A stretch of 10,132 bases of DNA, taken from contig CALKYL010000263.1 of the NCBI GenBank assembly GCA_938003515.1, positions 1-10,132 of the forward strand. Direction: 5' to 3'. Position 1 is the first letter of the stretch; every line of letters begins with the position of its first letter. Below the pieces are notes generated by a model, which was not told the origin of the DNA, ran no database searches, and saw nothing but the letters and a program-made list of their open reading frames with translations. This document shows, in pieces, positions 1 to 6,608 of the stretch. A program made the position numbers and the translations under genes. The DNA comes from an uncultured bacterium. GTDB lineage: Bacteria > Planctomycetota > UBA1135 > UBA2386.

Positions 1-108
1 GGTGCGCAGCACGCAGCGCAGCCGGTCGACGCCCGGCAGCAGCGCGACCTGCAGCAGCACGGCGATCGTGCACAGCAGGACGCGGGCGGTACGGGACGGG
101 GACGTCAT
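1..108 (-). CDS. N-terminus of a small secreted/membrane protein, possibly a paralogue of the cysteine-rich protein at 261-692 (runs off the left edge)
   Basis: Reading leftward from an ATG at 108-106, 36 codons stay open to the window edge. The translation begins MTSPSRTARVLLC and continues with a hydrophobic stretch (about residues 9-25), then residues 26-36 LPGVDRLRCVLRT-like sequence. This is a typical Sec signal peptide or N-terminal anchor. The ending VLRT matches the VVLRT that directly precedes the CxCP motif in the rightward gene starting at 261, at a similar distance from the hydrophobic core. This suggests the two are divergent paralogues and that cysteines follow just beyond the edge. 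No good Shine-Dalgarno is seen before 108. The family is not recognised and no function can be assigned; the role in metal handling is inferred only from position. Confidence 0.55.
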   Translation of the reverse strand, partial: MTSPSRTARVLLCTIAVLLQVALLPGVDRLRCVLRT

Positions 109-260
109 CGGTCGCGGGCGCGGGATACGCCCGAACGCCGTAGACGATACGGGGGCGGTCGAACCGGCGAAAGGGCGGCCGCCGCCGGAGCCGGGATCGG
201 GCCGTCGTGCGTAGAGGCGGGCGCTGGCCTCCTCGGCTTGCAGCCGGGCTGCCCGATCCT
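109..260. promoter_or_regulatory. Divergent intergenic region, probable control region of the metal operon
   Basis: This gap separates the leftward gene starting at 108 from the rightward gene starting at 261, so promoters for both should lie here. I see a small dyad CCGTA-gacga-TACGG at 138-152 and a repeated GATACG core (124-129 and 146-151). A weak sigma70-like pair TTGCAG (238-243) and TATGCT (260-265) has 16-base spacing. If that pair is real, transcription would start near 272 and translation of the first gene would have to use the ATG at 279 rather than 261. No clear CueR/MerR or CsoR operator is recognised. These sites are weak and proposed only from sequence shape. Confidence 0.3.
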
Positions 261-692
261 ATGCTCCGCGCCGCTCCGATGTGGCCTGCCCGCCTGGTCC
301 TGCTGCTGCTCCTGCTGCCGGCGCTCCTGTTGCCGGCCGGGGTCGTGCTGCGCACGTGTCGCTGCCCGGCGCTCGCGTGTTGCGCCGCGGGCGCTGCCGG
401 GCCGTCGACGACGTCCGGTGCCTCGTGCTGCAGCGAAGGCGCCAGCACCGGGCATGCACCGTCGGGCGAGAACGGGCCGGCGTGTTCCGGCTGCTCGTTC
501 GTCGCGCTGCCGGACGATCTGACCGATCGCACGCCGCCGCACCAGGGTCCCCAGCCTGAAGCAGGGCCGCGGCCGGCGCCCGTCGTGCGCTGGCCCGGCG
601 AGGCGCGGCCCGTGCACGCTCGCCACCGGGCGGGCGTGGAGCCGGTGCGAGGACCACCCGGCCGCGCACGCAATCTGCCGCTCCTGCTGTAA
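261..692 (+). CDS. Secreted or membrane-anchored cysteine-rich protein of the metal operon
   Basis: 143 residues from ATG 261. The frame stays open upstream to a GTG at 207, and a second ATG lies at 279; none has a clear ribosome binding site, so the start is uncertain. Residues 10-30 are almost all Leu/Ala/Val/Pro, a signal peptide or single membrane anchor. Directly after come paired cysteines: C33-x-C35, C40-C41, C56-C57 and C75-x-x-C78. Then VALPDD and a Pro/Arg/His-rich tail follow. Eight cysteines in four pairs outside the membrane suggest soft-metal binding or disulfides. It stands 78 bases before the TRASH-repeat gene on the same strand, so it is probably part of the same locus. I recall similar short cysteine-rich proteins beside planctomycete copper genes, but can name no family. 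The arginine-rich tail after about residue 85 has low complexity, so the true C-terminus could differ if there is a frameshift. Confidence 0.6.
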   Translation: MLRAAPMWPARLVLLLLLLPALLLPAGVVLRTCRCPALACCAAGAAGPSTTSGASCCSEGASTGHAPSGENGPACSGCSFVALPDDLTDRTPPHQGPQPEAGPRPAPVVRWPGEARPVHARHRAGVEPVRGPPGRARNLPLLL

Positions 693-760
693 CGCGCCGA
701 CGTCGTCTCCGTCAGCGTCGTGTCGTGCCGGCCTGCCGCCGGCGCCGTTCTTCTTCAGCT

Positions 761-764
761 GGAG
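761..764 (+). promoter_or_regulatory. Ribosome binding site deciding the start of the TRASH-repeat gene
   Basis: GGAG lies six bases before ATG 771. The same frame is open up to a GTG at 720, but only the ATG at 771 has this site, and it puts a clean signal peptide at the N-terminus. Confidence 0.6.
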
Positions 765-770
765 TCCCTG

Positions 771-1430
771 ATGTTGCGTTTCCTGTGCTGTTTGTCGCTG
801 GCCCTCGGCCTGTCCGCGCAAGCCGCCCCGCGGGTCGACGTGCCGAGCTTCCCCAACCCTACGTGTCCGATCATGGGCAAGAGGGTGTCGATGCCGTTGT
901 TCGTCGACACCGAGGTCGGTCGCTTCTGGGTCTGCTGCAAGCCGTGCTACAAGAAAATCCTCGCCAACGTCGAGGCGGCGCACAAGACGGCGTACCCGGT
1001 GGTCGAAGCGGTCGCCAACGAGACCTGCCCGGTGTCCGGTGAGCCGATCGGCGAGCACGCGGTCGCGGTCACGCTGCAGGCATACCGGTTCAAGGTGTGC
1101 TGCGCCGGCTGCATCTCTGCCGCGCGGCAGCACCACCAGACCGTGCTGGCCAAGGTCGTGTCCCCGGCCCTCGTCGACGTCGGCAACGACACGTGTCCGG
1201 TGGACGGCGAACCGGTGGCGGCGAACGCGTTCGTCGTCGTCGACGGCGCGATCGTGCACCTGTCGTCGCCGAAGCGCGTCGACGACGTCGCCGCCGACCC
1301 CGCCGCCGTGCTCGGAAGGGCGCGCAAGATCGCAGCGGCGCAGCCGCCGAAGCCGAAGCACGAGCACCGCACCGAGCCGGTGGACGGCGCGAAGGCCGCC
1401 GGGGGCGCCGACCAGAAGGACGGGCGATGA
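771..1430 (+). CDS. Periplasmic protein with three TRASH/YHS-like metal-binding repeats
   Basis: 219 residues. A signal peptide covers residues 1-19 (hydrophobic core followed by SAQAA). The mature part holds three tandem repeats that begin TCPxxGxxV/I: residues 31-59 (TCPIMG ... CCKPC), 85-114 (TCPVSG ... CCAGC) and 141-169 (TCPVDG ... SSPKR). The interval from the TCP cysteine to the CC pair is 23, 24 and 23 residues, so the repeats align, but the third has lost all three distal cysteines. The pattern C-x(23)-CCxxC resembles the TRASH/YHS domain known from metallochaperones, metal sensors and copper-operon proteins; binding of Cu(I) or a similar metal is inferred. The tail (about 187-219) is Lys/His/Pro-rich and may be flexible. 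Its TGA overlaps the next gene's ATG in ATGA, giving translational coupling. Confidence 0.85.
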   Translation: MLRFLCCLSLALGLSAQAAPRVDVPSFPNPTCPIMGKRVSMPLFVDTEVGRFWVCCKPCYKKILANVEAAHKTAYPVVEAVANETCPVSGEPIGEHAVAVTLQAYRFKVCCAGCISAARQHHQTVLAKVVSPALVDVGNDTCPVDGEPVAANAFVVVDGAIVHLSSPKRVDDVAADPAAVLGRARKIAAAQPPKPKHEHRTEPVDGAKAAGGADQKDGR

Positions 1431-1672
1431 GGGCTCCTCGGACGGCTCGTCCGGCGTCCGCCCGGCTCGCCCGCTGCGCCGCGATCGTGGCGCTCTTGTT
1501 CTCGGGTTGCGCGACCGCGCCGCCGATGCCCGACCCGCCGCCGGAGCACCCCGCATCCCCGGCGGCCGCCGAGGCCCCGCGCCCCGCGGCGAGCACGGCG
1601 CTGCAGATGCCCGACCGCACGCCGAAGGCGCCGGCCGGGGCCAGGGCCAGTGCCGGCATGCGAGGGCACTGA
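1427..1672 (+). CDS. Small proline-rich lipoprotein of the copper/TolC operon
   Basis: 81 residues. The ATG at 1427 overlaps the TGA of the previous gene (ATGA), with AAGGA at 1416-1420 six bases upstream. The N-terminus is arginine-rich, then AAIVALLF leads to a lipobox LFSGC with C28 as the lipidated residue. The mature peptide is short, Pro/Ala-rich and without cysteines, and contains PPPEHPASP, AEAPRP and STALQMPD. I recall very small lipoproteins with an HPA(S/N)P...EAP...STL signature next to TolC and copper-oxidase genes in many heavy-metal islands; their exact role is not known to me. Only one base separates its stop from the TolC start. Reality rests on the lipobox, both couplings and the motif. 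The short length and biased composition leave some doubt. Confidence 0.75.
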   Translation: MRAPRTARPASARLARCAAIVALLFSGCATAPPMPDPPPEHPASPAAAEAPRPAASTALQMPDRTPKAPAGARASAGMRGH

Positions 1673-1673
1673 C

Positions 1674-3071
1674 ATGGGCCGCGCGATCTCCGTGGTCTCG
1701 TGGATCGGATTCTTCGCGGCCGGCGGCTGTACGTCGCTCGATCCGTCGGACGAGCAGCGCCGGCTCACCGCCGATCTCGGCACCGCCGTCGGCATCGGCG
1801 TGACGATCCCTGACGCCGACGAGTCGCTGCAGCCGAGCCCGGAGGTGGCCGAGTTGCTGGCCGCGCCGGTCGACGAACTCGCGGCCGTGCGCATCGCGCT
1901 GCTGAACAACCACTCGGTGCGGGCCGCGTACGACCGGCTCGGCATCGCGCGTGCCGACCTGGTGCAGGCTGGCCTCTTGCGCAACCCGGCGTTCGATCTC
2001 GACGCGCGCTTCGTCGAGGGTGGCGGCACCGACCTCGAGTTCGGGTTGTCGCAACCGATCCTCGAGCTGTTCTTCCTGCCGCTGCGGCAGCGACTGGCCG
2101 AGCACGAATTCGAAGCGGCCAAGCTGCGCATCACCGAGGAACTCGTCGGGTTCGTCGCCGCGGTTCGCCGCGCCCACGTCGTGGCGACCGCGGCGGAGAA
2201 CACGGTCGCGCTGCGCCGCGAGGCGCTCGCGGCTGCCGTCGCCGCGCACGACCTTCGCGCCGAGCTGTACGCAGCGGGCAACACAACCGACCAGGTGCTG
2301 GCGATGGATCGCGTCGCCGAGAGCCAGGCGCGTCTCGATCTCGCCGAGGCCGAACTCGACGCGTCGTCGGTCAAGGAGCACCTGCAGGAACAGCTCGGCC
2401 TGTGGGGCCCGCACACCGTCTGGTCTCTTGCCGCGCTGCCGTCGGAGCAGCCGCTGGACGGCGTCGATCTCGAGCGGATCGAGGCCCGCGCGGTCGAGCG
2501 CTCGCTGGACCTGCGCGCGCACCGTCAGGGCCTGGACGGGCTCGCACAACGCGCCGGGCTCGACTCGTGGCGCGGCTGGTTCCCCGAGCTGATCGTTGGC
2601 CCCAACGGCATCCGCATGCCCGGGGGCACGTGGGGCTTCGGCCCGCGCCTCGAGGGCGAACTGCCGCTGTTCGACACCGGCAGCACACGAAGGGAGAGGA
2701 ATCGCGCGGCGCTACGCGCCGGCATGCGCGACTTCGTGCAGCTCGGCGTCGCCGTTCGCGCGGCTGCCCGCCGGCTGCGCGAGCGCGCCGCCGTGCTCGC
2801 CGATCGGGTGCGCTTCTATCGCGACACGCATCTTCCGCACCGGGATCAGGTCGTGCGCGCGACCCTGCAGGTCTACAACGCGATGCAGATCGGCGCATTC
2901 GACGCGCTGGCGCAGAAGCGCGTGCAGATCGACGACCGTATCGCCTACGTCAGGACGTTGCGCGACGCGCATCTGGCGCGCATCGACCTGTGGCAGCTGC
3001 TGGCCGGCAGCATGCCCGACGACAGCTCGCACCGACCACGCGCCGGCACCGACCACGGAGGCATGCCATGA
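1674..3071 (+). CDS. TolC/CusC-type outer-membrane efflux lipoprotein
   Basis: 465 residues, normal for an outer-membrane efflux protein. ATG 1674 has GAGGG at 1662-1666 and follows the lipoprotein stop by one base. The signal peptide ends in AAGGC, so C19 is a likely lipid attachment site, as in CusC/CzcC/OprM. Two OEP repeats are visible. The first runs about 65-245 and includes IALLNNHSVRAAYDRLGIARAD (71-94) and LLRNP at 101-105, the hallmark of this family. The second (about 265-445) ends in long Ala/Arg-rich helices with YNAMQIGAFDALAQKR (401-416). Members form trimeric channels through the outer membrane, fed by an inner-membrane pump and an adaptor. No pump or adaptor gene is present here; the partners are the lipoprotein and the multicopper oxidase. 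Its TGA overlaps the oxidase ATG. Cu or Ag export is inferred from context. Confidence 0.9.
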   Translation: MGRAISVVSWIGFFAAGGCTSLDPSDEQRRLTADLGTAVGIGVTIPDADESLQPSPEVAELLAAPVDELAAVRIALLNNHSVRAAYDRLGIARADLVQAGLLRNPAFDLDARFVEGGGTDLEFGLSQPILELFFLPLRQRLAEHEFEAAKLRITEELVGFVAAVRRAHVVATAAENTVALRREALAAAVAAHDLRAELYAAGNTTDQVLAMDRVAESQARLDLAEAELDASSVKEHLQEQLGLWGPHTVWSLAALPSEQPLDGVDLERIEARAVERSLDLRAHRQGLDGLAQRAGLDSWRGWFPELIVGPNGIRMPGGTWGFGPRLEGELPLFDTGSTRRERNRAALRAGMRDFVQLGVAVRAAARRLRERAAVLADRVRFYRDTHLPHRDQVVRATLQVYNAMQIGAFDALAQKRVQIDDRIAYVRTLRDAHLARIDLWQLLAGSMPDDSSHRPRAGTDHGGMP

Positions 3072-4357
3072 CCCACGATCGCCGCCAGTTCCTTCGCCGC
3101 AGCGCCGTCGCCGGTCTCGGCGCCGGCCTCGCTACGCGGCTGTCCGCCGCGCGGACGTTGCCGCCCGGCGCGCCCGCGTCGGCTCCGGGCATCCCGTTCC
3201 GCGACTACCTGCCGGTCGAGACGCCGAACGGCGCGACGCTGCCGTGGCGGGTCGTCGACGGCGTCAAGGTGTTCCATCTGATCGCCGAACCCGTGCGGCA
3301 CACGTTCTCGGACGGGCTGCAGGCGAACTGCTGGGGCTACAACGGCCGGGTGCACGGGCCGACCATCGAGGCCGTCGAAGGCGATCGCGTGCGCATCTAC
3401 GTCACGAACAAGCTCGATGCGCCGACGACCGTGCACTGGCACGGCCTGTTCCTGCCCAACGGCATGGACGGCGTCGGGGGCCTCACGCAGCGATCGATCG
3501 AGCCCGGAGAGACGTTCCGCTACGAGTTCACGCTGAAGCAGCACGGCACGTTCATGTATCACTCGCACCACGACGAGATGGTGCAGATGGCGATGGGGCT
3601 GATGGGCATGATCGTCGTGCACCCGCGTCAGCCGTCCGAGCCGCCGGTCGACCGCGACTTCGTCTACATGCTCAGCGAATGGGCCGTACGCGTCGGCACC
3701 GAGCGTCCCGACCCGAACGAGATGCAGGACTTCAACGTGTTGACGTTCAACGCGAAGGTGTTCCCGGACACGGCGCCGATGGTCGTGCGGCACGGGCAGC
3801 GGGTGCGCATCCGCATCGGCAACCTGAGCGCGATGGACCACCACCCGATCCACCTGCACGGCCACGCATTCGAGATCGTGGCGACCGACGGCGGCGTGGT
3901 CCCCGCGTCGGCCCGGTGGCCGGAGACGACCGTGCTGGTGCCGACCGGCTCGACGCGCACGGTCGAGTTCGTCGCCGACGCGCCGGGCGATTGGGCGATG
4001 CACTGCCACATGACGCACCATGTCATGACGCAGATGGGCCACGAGATCCCGAACCTGACCGGGGTCGACCCGAGCGTGTTCGACGCCAAGCTCGCCGAGG
4101 TCATGCCGTCGTTCGCGACGATGGGGGTCGATCCGGGCGCCGACGAGAACGCGCCGGACGACACGTTGCCCAAGAACAGCGTGCCGATGGTCGGCGGTAC
4201 GGGCGGCTTCGGCTACATCACCATGGGCGGCATGGTCACGACGTTGAAGGTACGCGAGGGGATCAAGGACTACGACGACCCGGGGAACTACGAGCACCCG
4301 CCGGGCACGGTCGCCGACGTCGCTTCGGCCGCCGACCTCAAGCGCGACGGCATCTGA
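3068..4357 (+). CDS. Tat-exported multicopper oxidase (copper oxidase of the metal operon)
   Basis: 429 residues. ATG 3068 overlaps the TolC stop (ATGA) and has GGAGG at 3057-3061. The N-terminus DRRQFLRR followed by a mild hydrophobic stretch is a twin-arginine signal, fitting export of a folded copper enzyme. All four copper-ligand motifs are present: HWHG (123-126), HSHH (165-168), HPIHLHGH (259-266) and HCHMTHHVMTQM (312-323), with C313, H318 and M323 fitting the type 1 site and the other histidines the trinuclear cluster. The enzyme couples substrate oxidation (probably Cu(I), possibly phenols or other metals) to reduction of O2 to water in the periplasm. After the last copper motif there is a long tail (324-429) with GYITMGGMVTTLKVREG, which I recall as typical of the oxidases encoded beside TolC in copper islands. 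At 429 residues it is shorter than classical three-domain PcoA/CopA, so a compact or two-domain architecture is likely. Confidence 0.93.
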   Translation: MTHDRRQFLRRSAVAGLGAGLATRLSAARTLPPGAPASAPGIPFRDYLPVETPNGATLPWRVVDGVKVFHLIAEPVRHTFSDGLQANCWGYNGRVHGPTIEAVEGDRVRIYVTNKLDAPTTVHWHGLFLPNGMDGVGGLTQRSIEPGETFRYEFTLKQHGTFMYHSHHDEMVQMAMGLMGMIVVHPRQPSEPPVDRDFVYMLSEWAVRVGTERPDPNEMQDFNVLTFNAKVFPDTAPMVVRHGQRVRIRIGNLSAMDHHPIHLHGHAFEIVATDGGVVPASARWPETTVLVPTGSTRTVEFVADAPGDWAMHCHMTHHVMTQMGHEIPNLTGVDPSVFDAKLAEVMPSFATMGVDPGADENAPDDTLPKNSVPMVGGTGGFGYITMGGMVTTLKVREGIKDYDDPGNYEHPPGTVADVASAADLKRDGI

Positions 4358-4487
4358 GCGCCGGGGCCCGGCCGGATGGGGCAGCCGCCGGCGACGACCG
4401 GCAGCGCGAGCCGCGACACCCCGCCGCACACCCGCACGGCGGCCGCGACGCAACGGCGGACGACGATGGCAGGGCGCGCGATCGACG

Positions 4488-4799
4488 GTCGTCGGCGACA
4501 ACGGCGCCGGCGAGACGACGAGGGCCCGCATGCTCGCCGGCGCCGACGGGAAACGACTACGACGACTCCGTGCGCGACGGGCGCGCGGTGCTCGCGGGCC
4601 TCGGCACGTTCTCCCCGGCGTTACGACGGCCGGCCGCGGCCACGAGATCGCCGGCTTCGTCTGGTGGCAGGGCCACAAGGACCGGAACGCCGCGCACGCG
4701 GCCCGCTACGAGCAGAACGAGACCTACTTCGAGGTCGGCCGGGCGCTCGGCGAGTGCATGGTCGCGATGCAGAAGGCCCGCCGCGCGTCCCACAAGTAG
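4488..4799 (+). pseudogene. Decayed SASA-type (sialate O-acetylesterase-like) carbohydrate esterase
   Basis: Pieces of one protein appear in two frames. MLAGADG (from 4530) is followed, one frame later, by GNDYDDSVRDGRAVLAGLGTF (about 4549-4611). The first frame then returns with GHEIAGFVWWQGHKDRNAAH (4638-4697), ARYEQN, and ETYFEVGRALGECMVAMQKA to a TAG at 4797-4799. In intact homologues as I remember them, EIAGFVWWQGHKD and ARYEQNL lie well before a C-terminal NAETYxEVGxALGxAM segment, with roughly 100 residues between. Here they are fused at RYEQN/ETYF, so the middle is deleted. The shifts fit three single-base insertions: one A in 4551-4553, one T at 4621-4622 and one C near 4630. The N-terminal part of the enzyme is also missing. 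The family acts on acylated sugars and commonly accompanies sulfatases. The left edge is uncertain; 4358-4487 shows no recognisable protein. Confidence 0.72.
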
Positions 4800-4803
4800 C
4801 CCA

Positions 4804-6165
4804 CTACTTCGCGGCGGCGCGCAGCGCGCGGAAGCGCGCGCGCAGCGCGTCGAGGCGCTCGGCGTGCGCCGGGTCGCCGGCGAGGTCCTGCTCCTCGCGC
4901 GGGTCGGCCGCCAGGTCGAAGAGCTGCTCGACGTCGTGCTCCGGCCAGAACACGTACTTCCAGTCGCGCTGCACGAGCGCCTCGCACGCCGGGATGAAGG
5001 TCGCGTCGCGCAGGGTCGGGTGCTCGTAGAAGAACTCGTCGCGCCACGGCGGCGGTTCGTCTTCGAGATACAGCGGCGCGAGGTCGCGCCCTTGCATGCC
5101 CGCCGGCGCCTCGACGCCGGCCGCGGCGAGGATCGTCGGCGCGAGGTCGACGCTCAACGTCAGCGCGTCGTGGGTCCTGCCGCGCCGCTCCGCCGGCAGG
5201 CGCGGGTCGCGCACGATCAGCGGCACGCGGATGCTCTCCTCGTGCGCGTACCACTTGTCGGCGAGGCCGTGCTCGCCGTGGTAGTAGCCGTTGTCGGTGG
5301 TGAACACGACCAGCGTTCGCTCGAGCGCGCCCTGCCGCTCGAGCTCGGCGAGGATGCGGCCGCACGCGGCGTCGACCTCGGTCACGAGCCGCAGGTAGTT
5401 CTTCATCATGCGCTGGTACTTCGCGGGTTCGTCGAAGCGCCAGTGCCAGCGCCGCCGGCCCTCGTTCTCCTCGGTGAAGAACGGCGGCAGCCGGCGCCAC
5501 GACGCGTCGGTCGCGTTCGGCGGCACCGGGATCTCGGCGTCCTCGTAGAGCGCCATGCTCGCCGGCTGCGGCAGGAACTGGTCGGGGTCGTGGTCGACGG
5601 CGTGCGCGGCGAAGAACGCGACCGTCAGGCAGAACGGCCGGTCGGCCGGCCGCTCGCGCAGGAAGGCGAGCGCGTCGCGCTCGTTGCGCGCCGTCACGTG
5701 CACGCGCGCGCCCTCGCCGTCCGGATACCAGTGCCGGCCGTGGTAGGCCGTGCCGACGTCGTAGCGCTCGGCCGGGAACGCGCCGTTGTGCCACTTGCCG
5801 ACGTGGCCGGTGTGGTAGCCGTTCGCGCGCAGCAGCCCCGGATACGTCTCGGCCCACGGCGTCCGGAACGGGCCGAACGCGCGGCAGCCGTGGCGCGACA
5901 TCCACTGGCCGGTCAGCAGCGTCGCGCGGCTGACCCCGCAGATCGACGTCGTCACGCAGTTGCGCGTGAAGCGCACGCCGTCTCGCGCCAGCCGGTCGAG
6001 GTTCGGCGTCTCGACGACCGGATGGCCCGCAGAACCGAGCGTGTCGTGCCGCCAGTCGTCGGCGTAGAGCACGAGCACGTCGAGCCGCTCCTGCGCGCGT
6101 GCCGGCCCGGCGAGCGCGACGAGCAAGAGGCCCGCGGTGACCAACGTTCCGGCGAACGACCGCAT
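4804..6165 (-). CDS. Secreted formylglycine-type sulfatase
   Basis: 453 residues with a Sec signal peptide (1-24, cleavage after PARA). It shows the alkaline-phosphatase/sulfatase fold: LYADDWRHD near the N-terminus (D36 and D37 as metal ligands), the catalytic region [16 protein letters not shown] (72-87, C76 to become formylglycine), [11 protein letters not shown] (116-126, K124 and H126), [17 protein letters not shown] (289-305, D291, N292 and K304), then the C-terminal [26 protein letters not shown] segment usual in polysaccharide sulfatases. It would hydrolyse sulfate esters, probably of a sulfated glycan, outside the cytoplasm after activation by formylglycine-generating enzyme. The core motif is CGVSR, with V where P or A is usual. 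The gene ends four bases from the esterase remnant's stop, tail to tail. The start at 6165 has no strong ribosome binding site. Substrate cannot be told from sequence. Confidence 0.93.
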   Translation of the reverse strand: MRSFAGTLVTAGLLLVALAGPARAQERLDVLVLYADDWRHDTLGSAGHPVVETPNLDRLARDGVRFTRNCVTTSICGVSRATLLTGQWMSRHGCRAFGPFRTPWAETYPGLLRANGYHTGHVGKWHNGAFPAERYDVGTAYHGRHWYPDGEGARVHVTARNERDALAFLRERPADRPFCLTVAFFAAHAVDHDPDQFLPQPASMALYEDAEIPVPPNATDASWRRLPPFFTEENEGRRRWHWRFDEPAKYQRMMKNYLRLVTEVDAACGRILAELERQGALERTLVVFTTDNGYYHGEHGLADKWYAHEESIRVPLIVRDPRLPAERRGRTHDALTLSVDLAPTILAAAGVEAPAGMQGRDLAPLYLEDEPPPWRDEFFYEHPTLRDATFIPACEALVQRDWKYVFWPEHDVEQLFDLAADPREEQDLAGDPAHAERLDALRARFRALRAAAK

Positions 6166-6198
6166 GGCCCAGAGCGTAGCGGCGACGGGCTCCGAGGC

Positions 6199-6594
6199 TC
6201 AGGAAGAGCCGACCGTGCCGCGAAGCGCGTCGGTCCAGGTCGTCGCGAACGGCAGGCCCAGGAAGCCCTGGAAGCTGCCGCCGATCGGATGTTCGACCAC
6301 GCCCTGCGCGAAGAGACGGAACCCGACGAGGGTGAGGTCGTTGGGGATCGACGGCGTCCAGGGCTGCAGATTGCCGACGCCGTCCGCGACACGGAGCGCC
6401 GCCAGGTCCAGCGCGACGGCCCGCGTACACAGGCTGCCGAAGACCGACAGCGGCGCGTTCGCCGGGCTCGTGCCCACGACGCAGAAGCCGAAGCCCGCCG
6501 CGCCGACGTCCTGCACCTGCAGCTCCCACGTCGTGCCACCCTCGACCTCGACGACCGCCTGTGGGCGATGGCCATCCACGACCCGCCTCGGCAT
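6199..6594 (-). CDS. Orphan C-terminal domain of a planctomycete secreted protein (probable gene fragment)
   Basis: 131 residues from ATG 6594, without a signal peptide. The body reads as the C-terminal beta-rich domain found in many secreted planctomycete proteins: TTWELQVQDVGAAGFGFCVVG (21-41), a Leu/Ala-rich middle with one cysteine at C56, then SIPNDLTLVGFRLFAQGVV (82-100), matching an IPN...L.G..F..Q pattern. In intact relatives this domain follows a signal peptide and other regions, so this copy appears 5'-truncated. GAGGAG lies only one base before ATG 6594, too close for normal use; a GTG at codon 6 (6579-6577) is an alternative start. The sulfatase begins 33 bases downstream on the same strand. 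The next gene, in the opposite direction, starts 14 bases upstream, leaving no room for an N-terminal part. It may be untranslated. Related in type to the protein at 8847-9866. Confidence 0.55.
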   Translation of the reverse strand: MPRRVVDGHRPQAVVEVEGGTTWELQVQDVGAAGFGFCVVGTSPANAPLSVFGSLCTRAVALDLAALRVADGVGNLQPWTPSIPNDLTLVGFRLFAQGVVEHPIGGSFQGFLGLPFATTWTDALRGTVGSS

Positions 6595-6608
6595 ACTCCT
6601 CGCGCCCG

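Noticed and set aside
105..2549. Very long open frame on the minus strand opposite the metal operon
   Set aside because: Arg/Pro/His-rich, no motifs, mirrors real genes in the other strand; expected in DNA with almost no A/T at third positions. Similar long shadow frames cover 2596-6615 (+), 5952-7751 (-) and 7986-10016 (-).
4358..4375. GC palindrome CCGGGGCCCGG after the multicopper oxidase stop
   Set aside because: Too short and too composition-driven to call a terminator; no T run follows.
4488..4550. VVGDNGAGETT resembles a Walker A loop (GxxGxGKT)
   Set aside because: The essential Lys is Glu and no other ATPase motif follows; the next residues join the SASA esterase remnant, so it is most likely part of that protein.
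4794..4809. Inverted repeat AAGTAG-ccca-CTACTT between the convergent genes
   Set aside because: It arises because both genes end in Lys-TAG (AAG TAG) and meet tail to tail; six AT-containing pairs and no T tract make a poor terminator.
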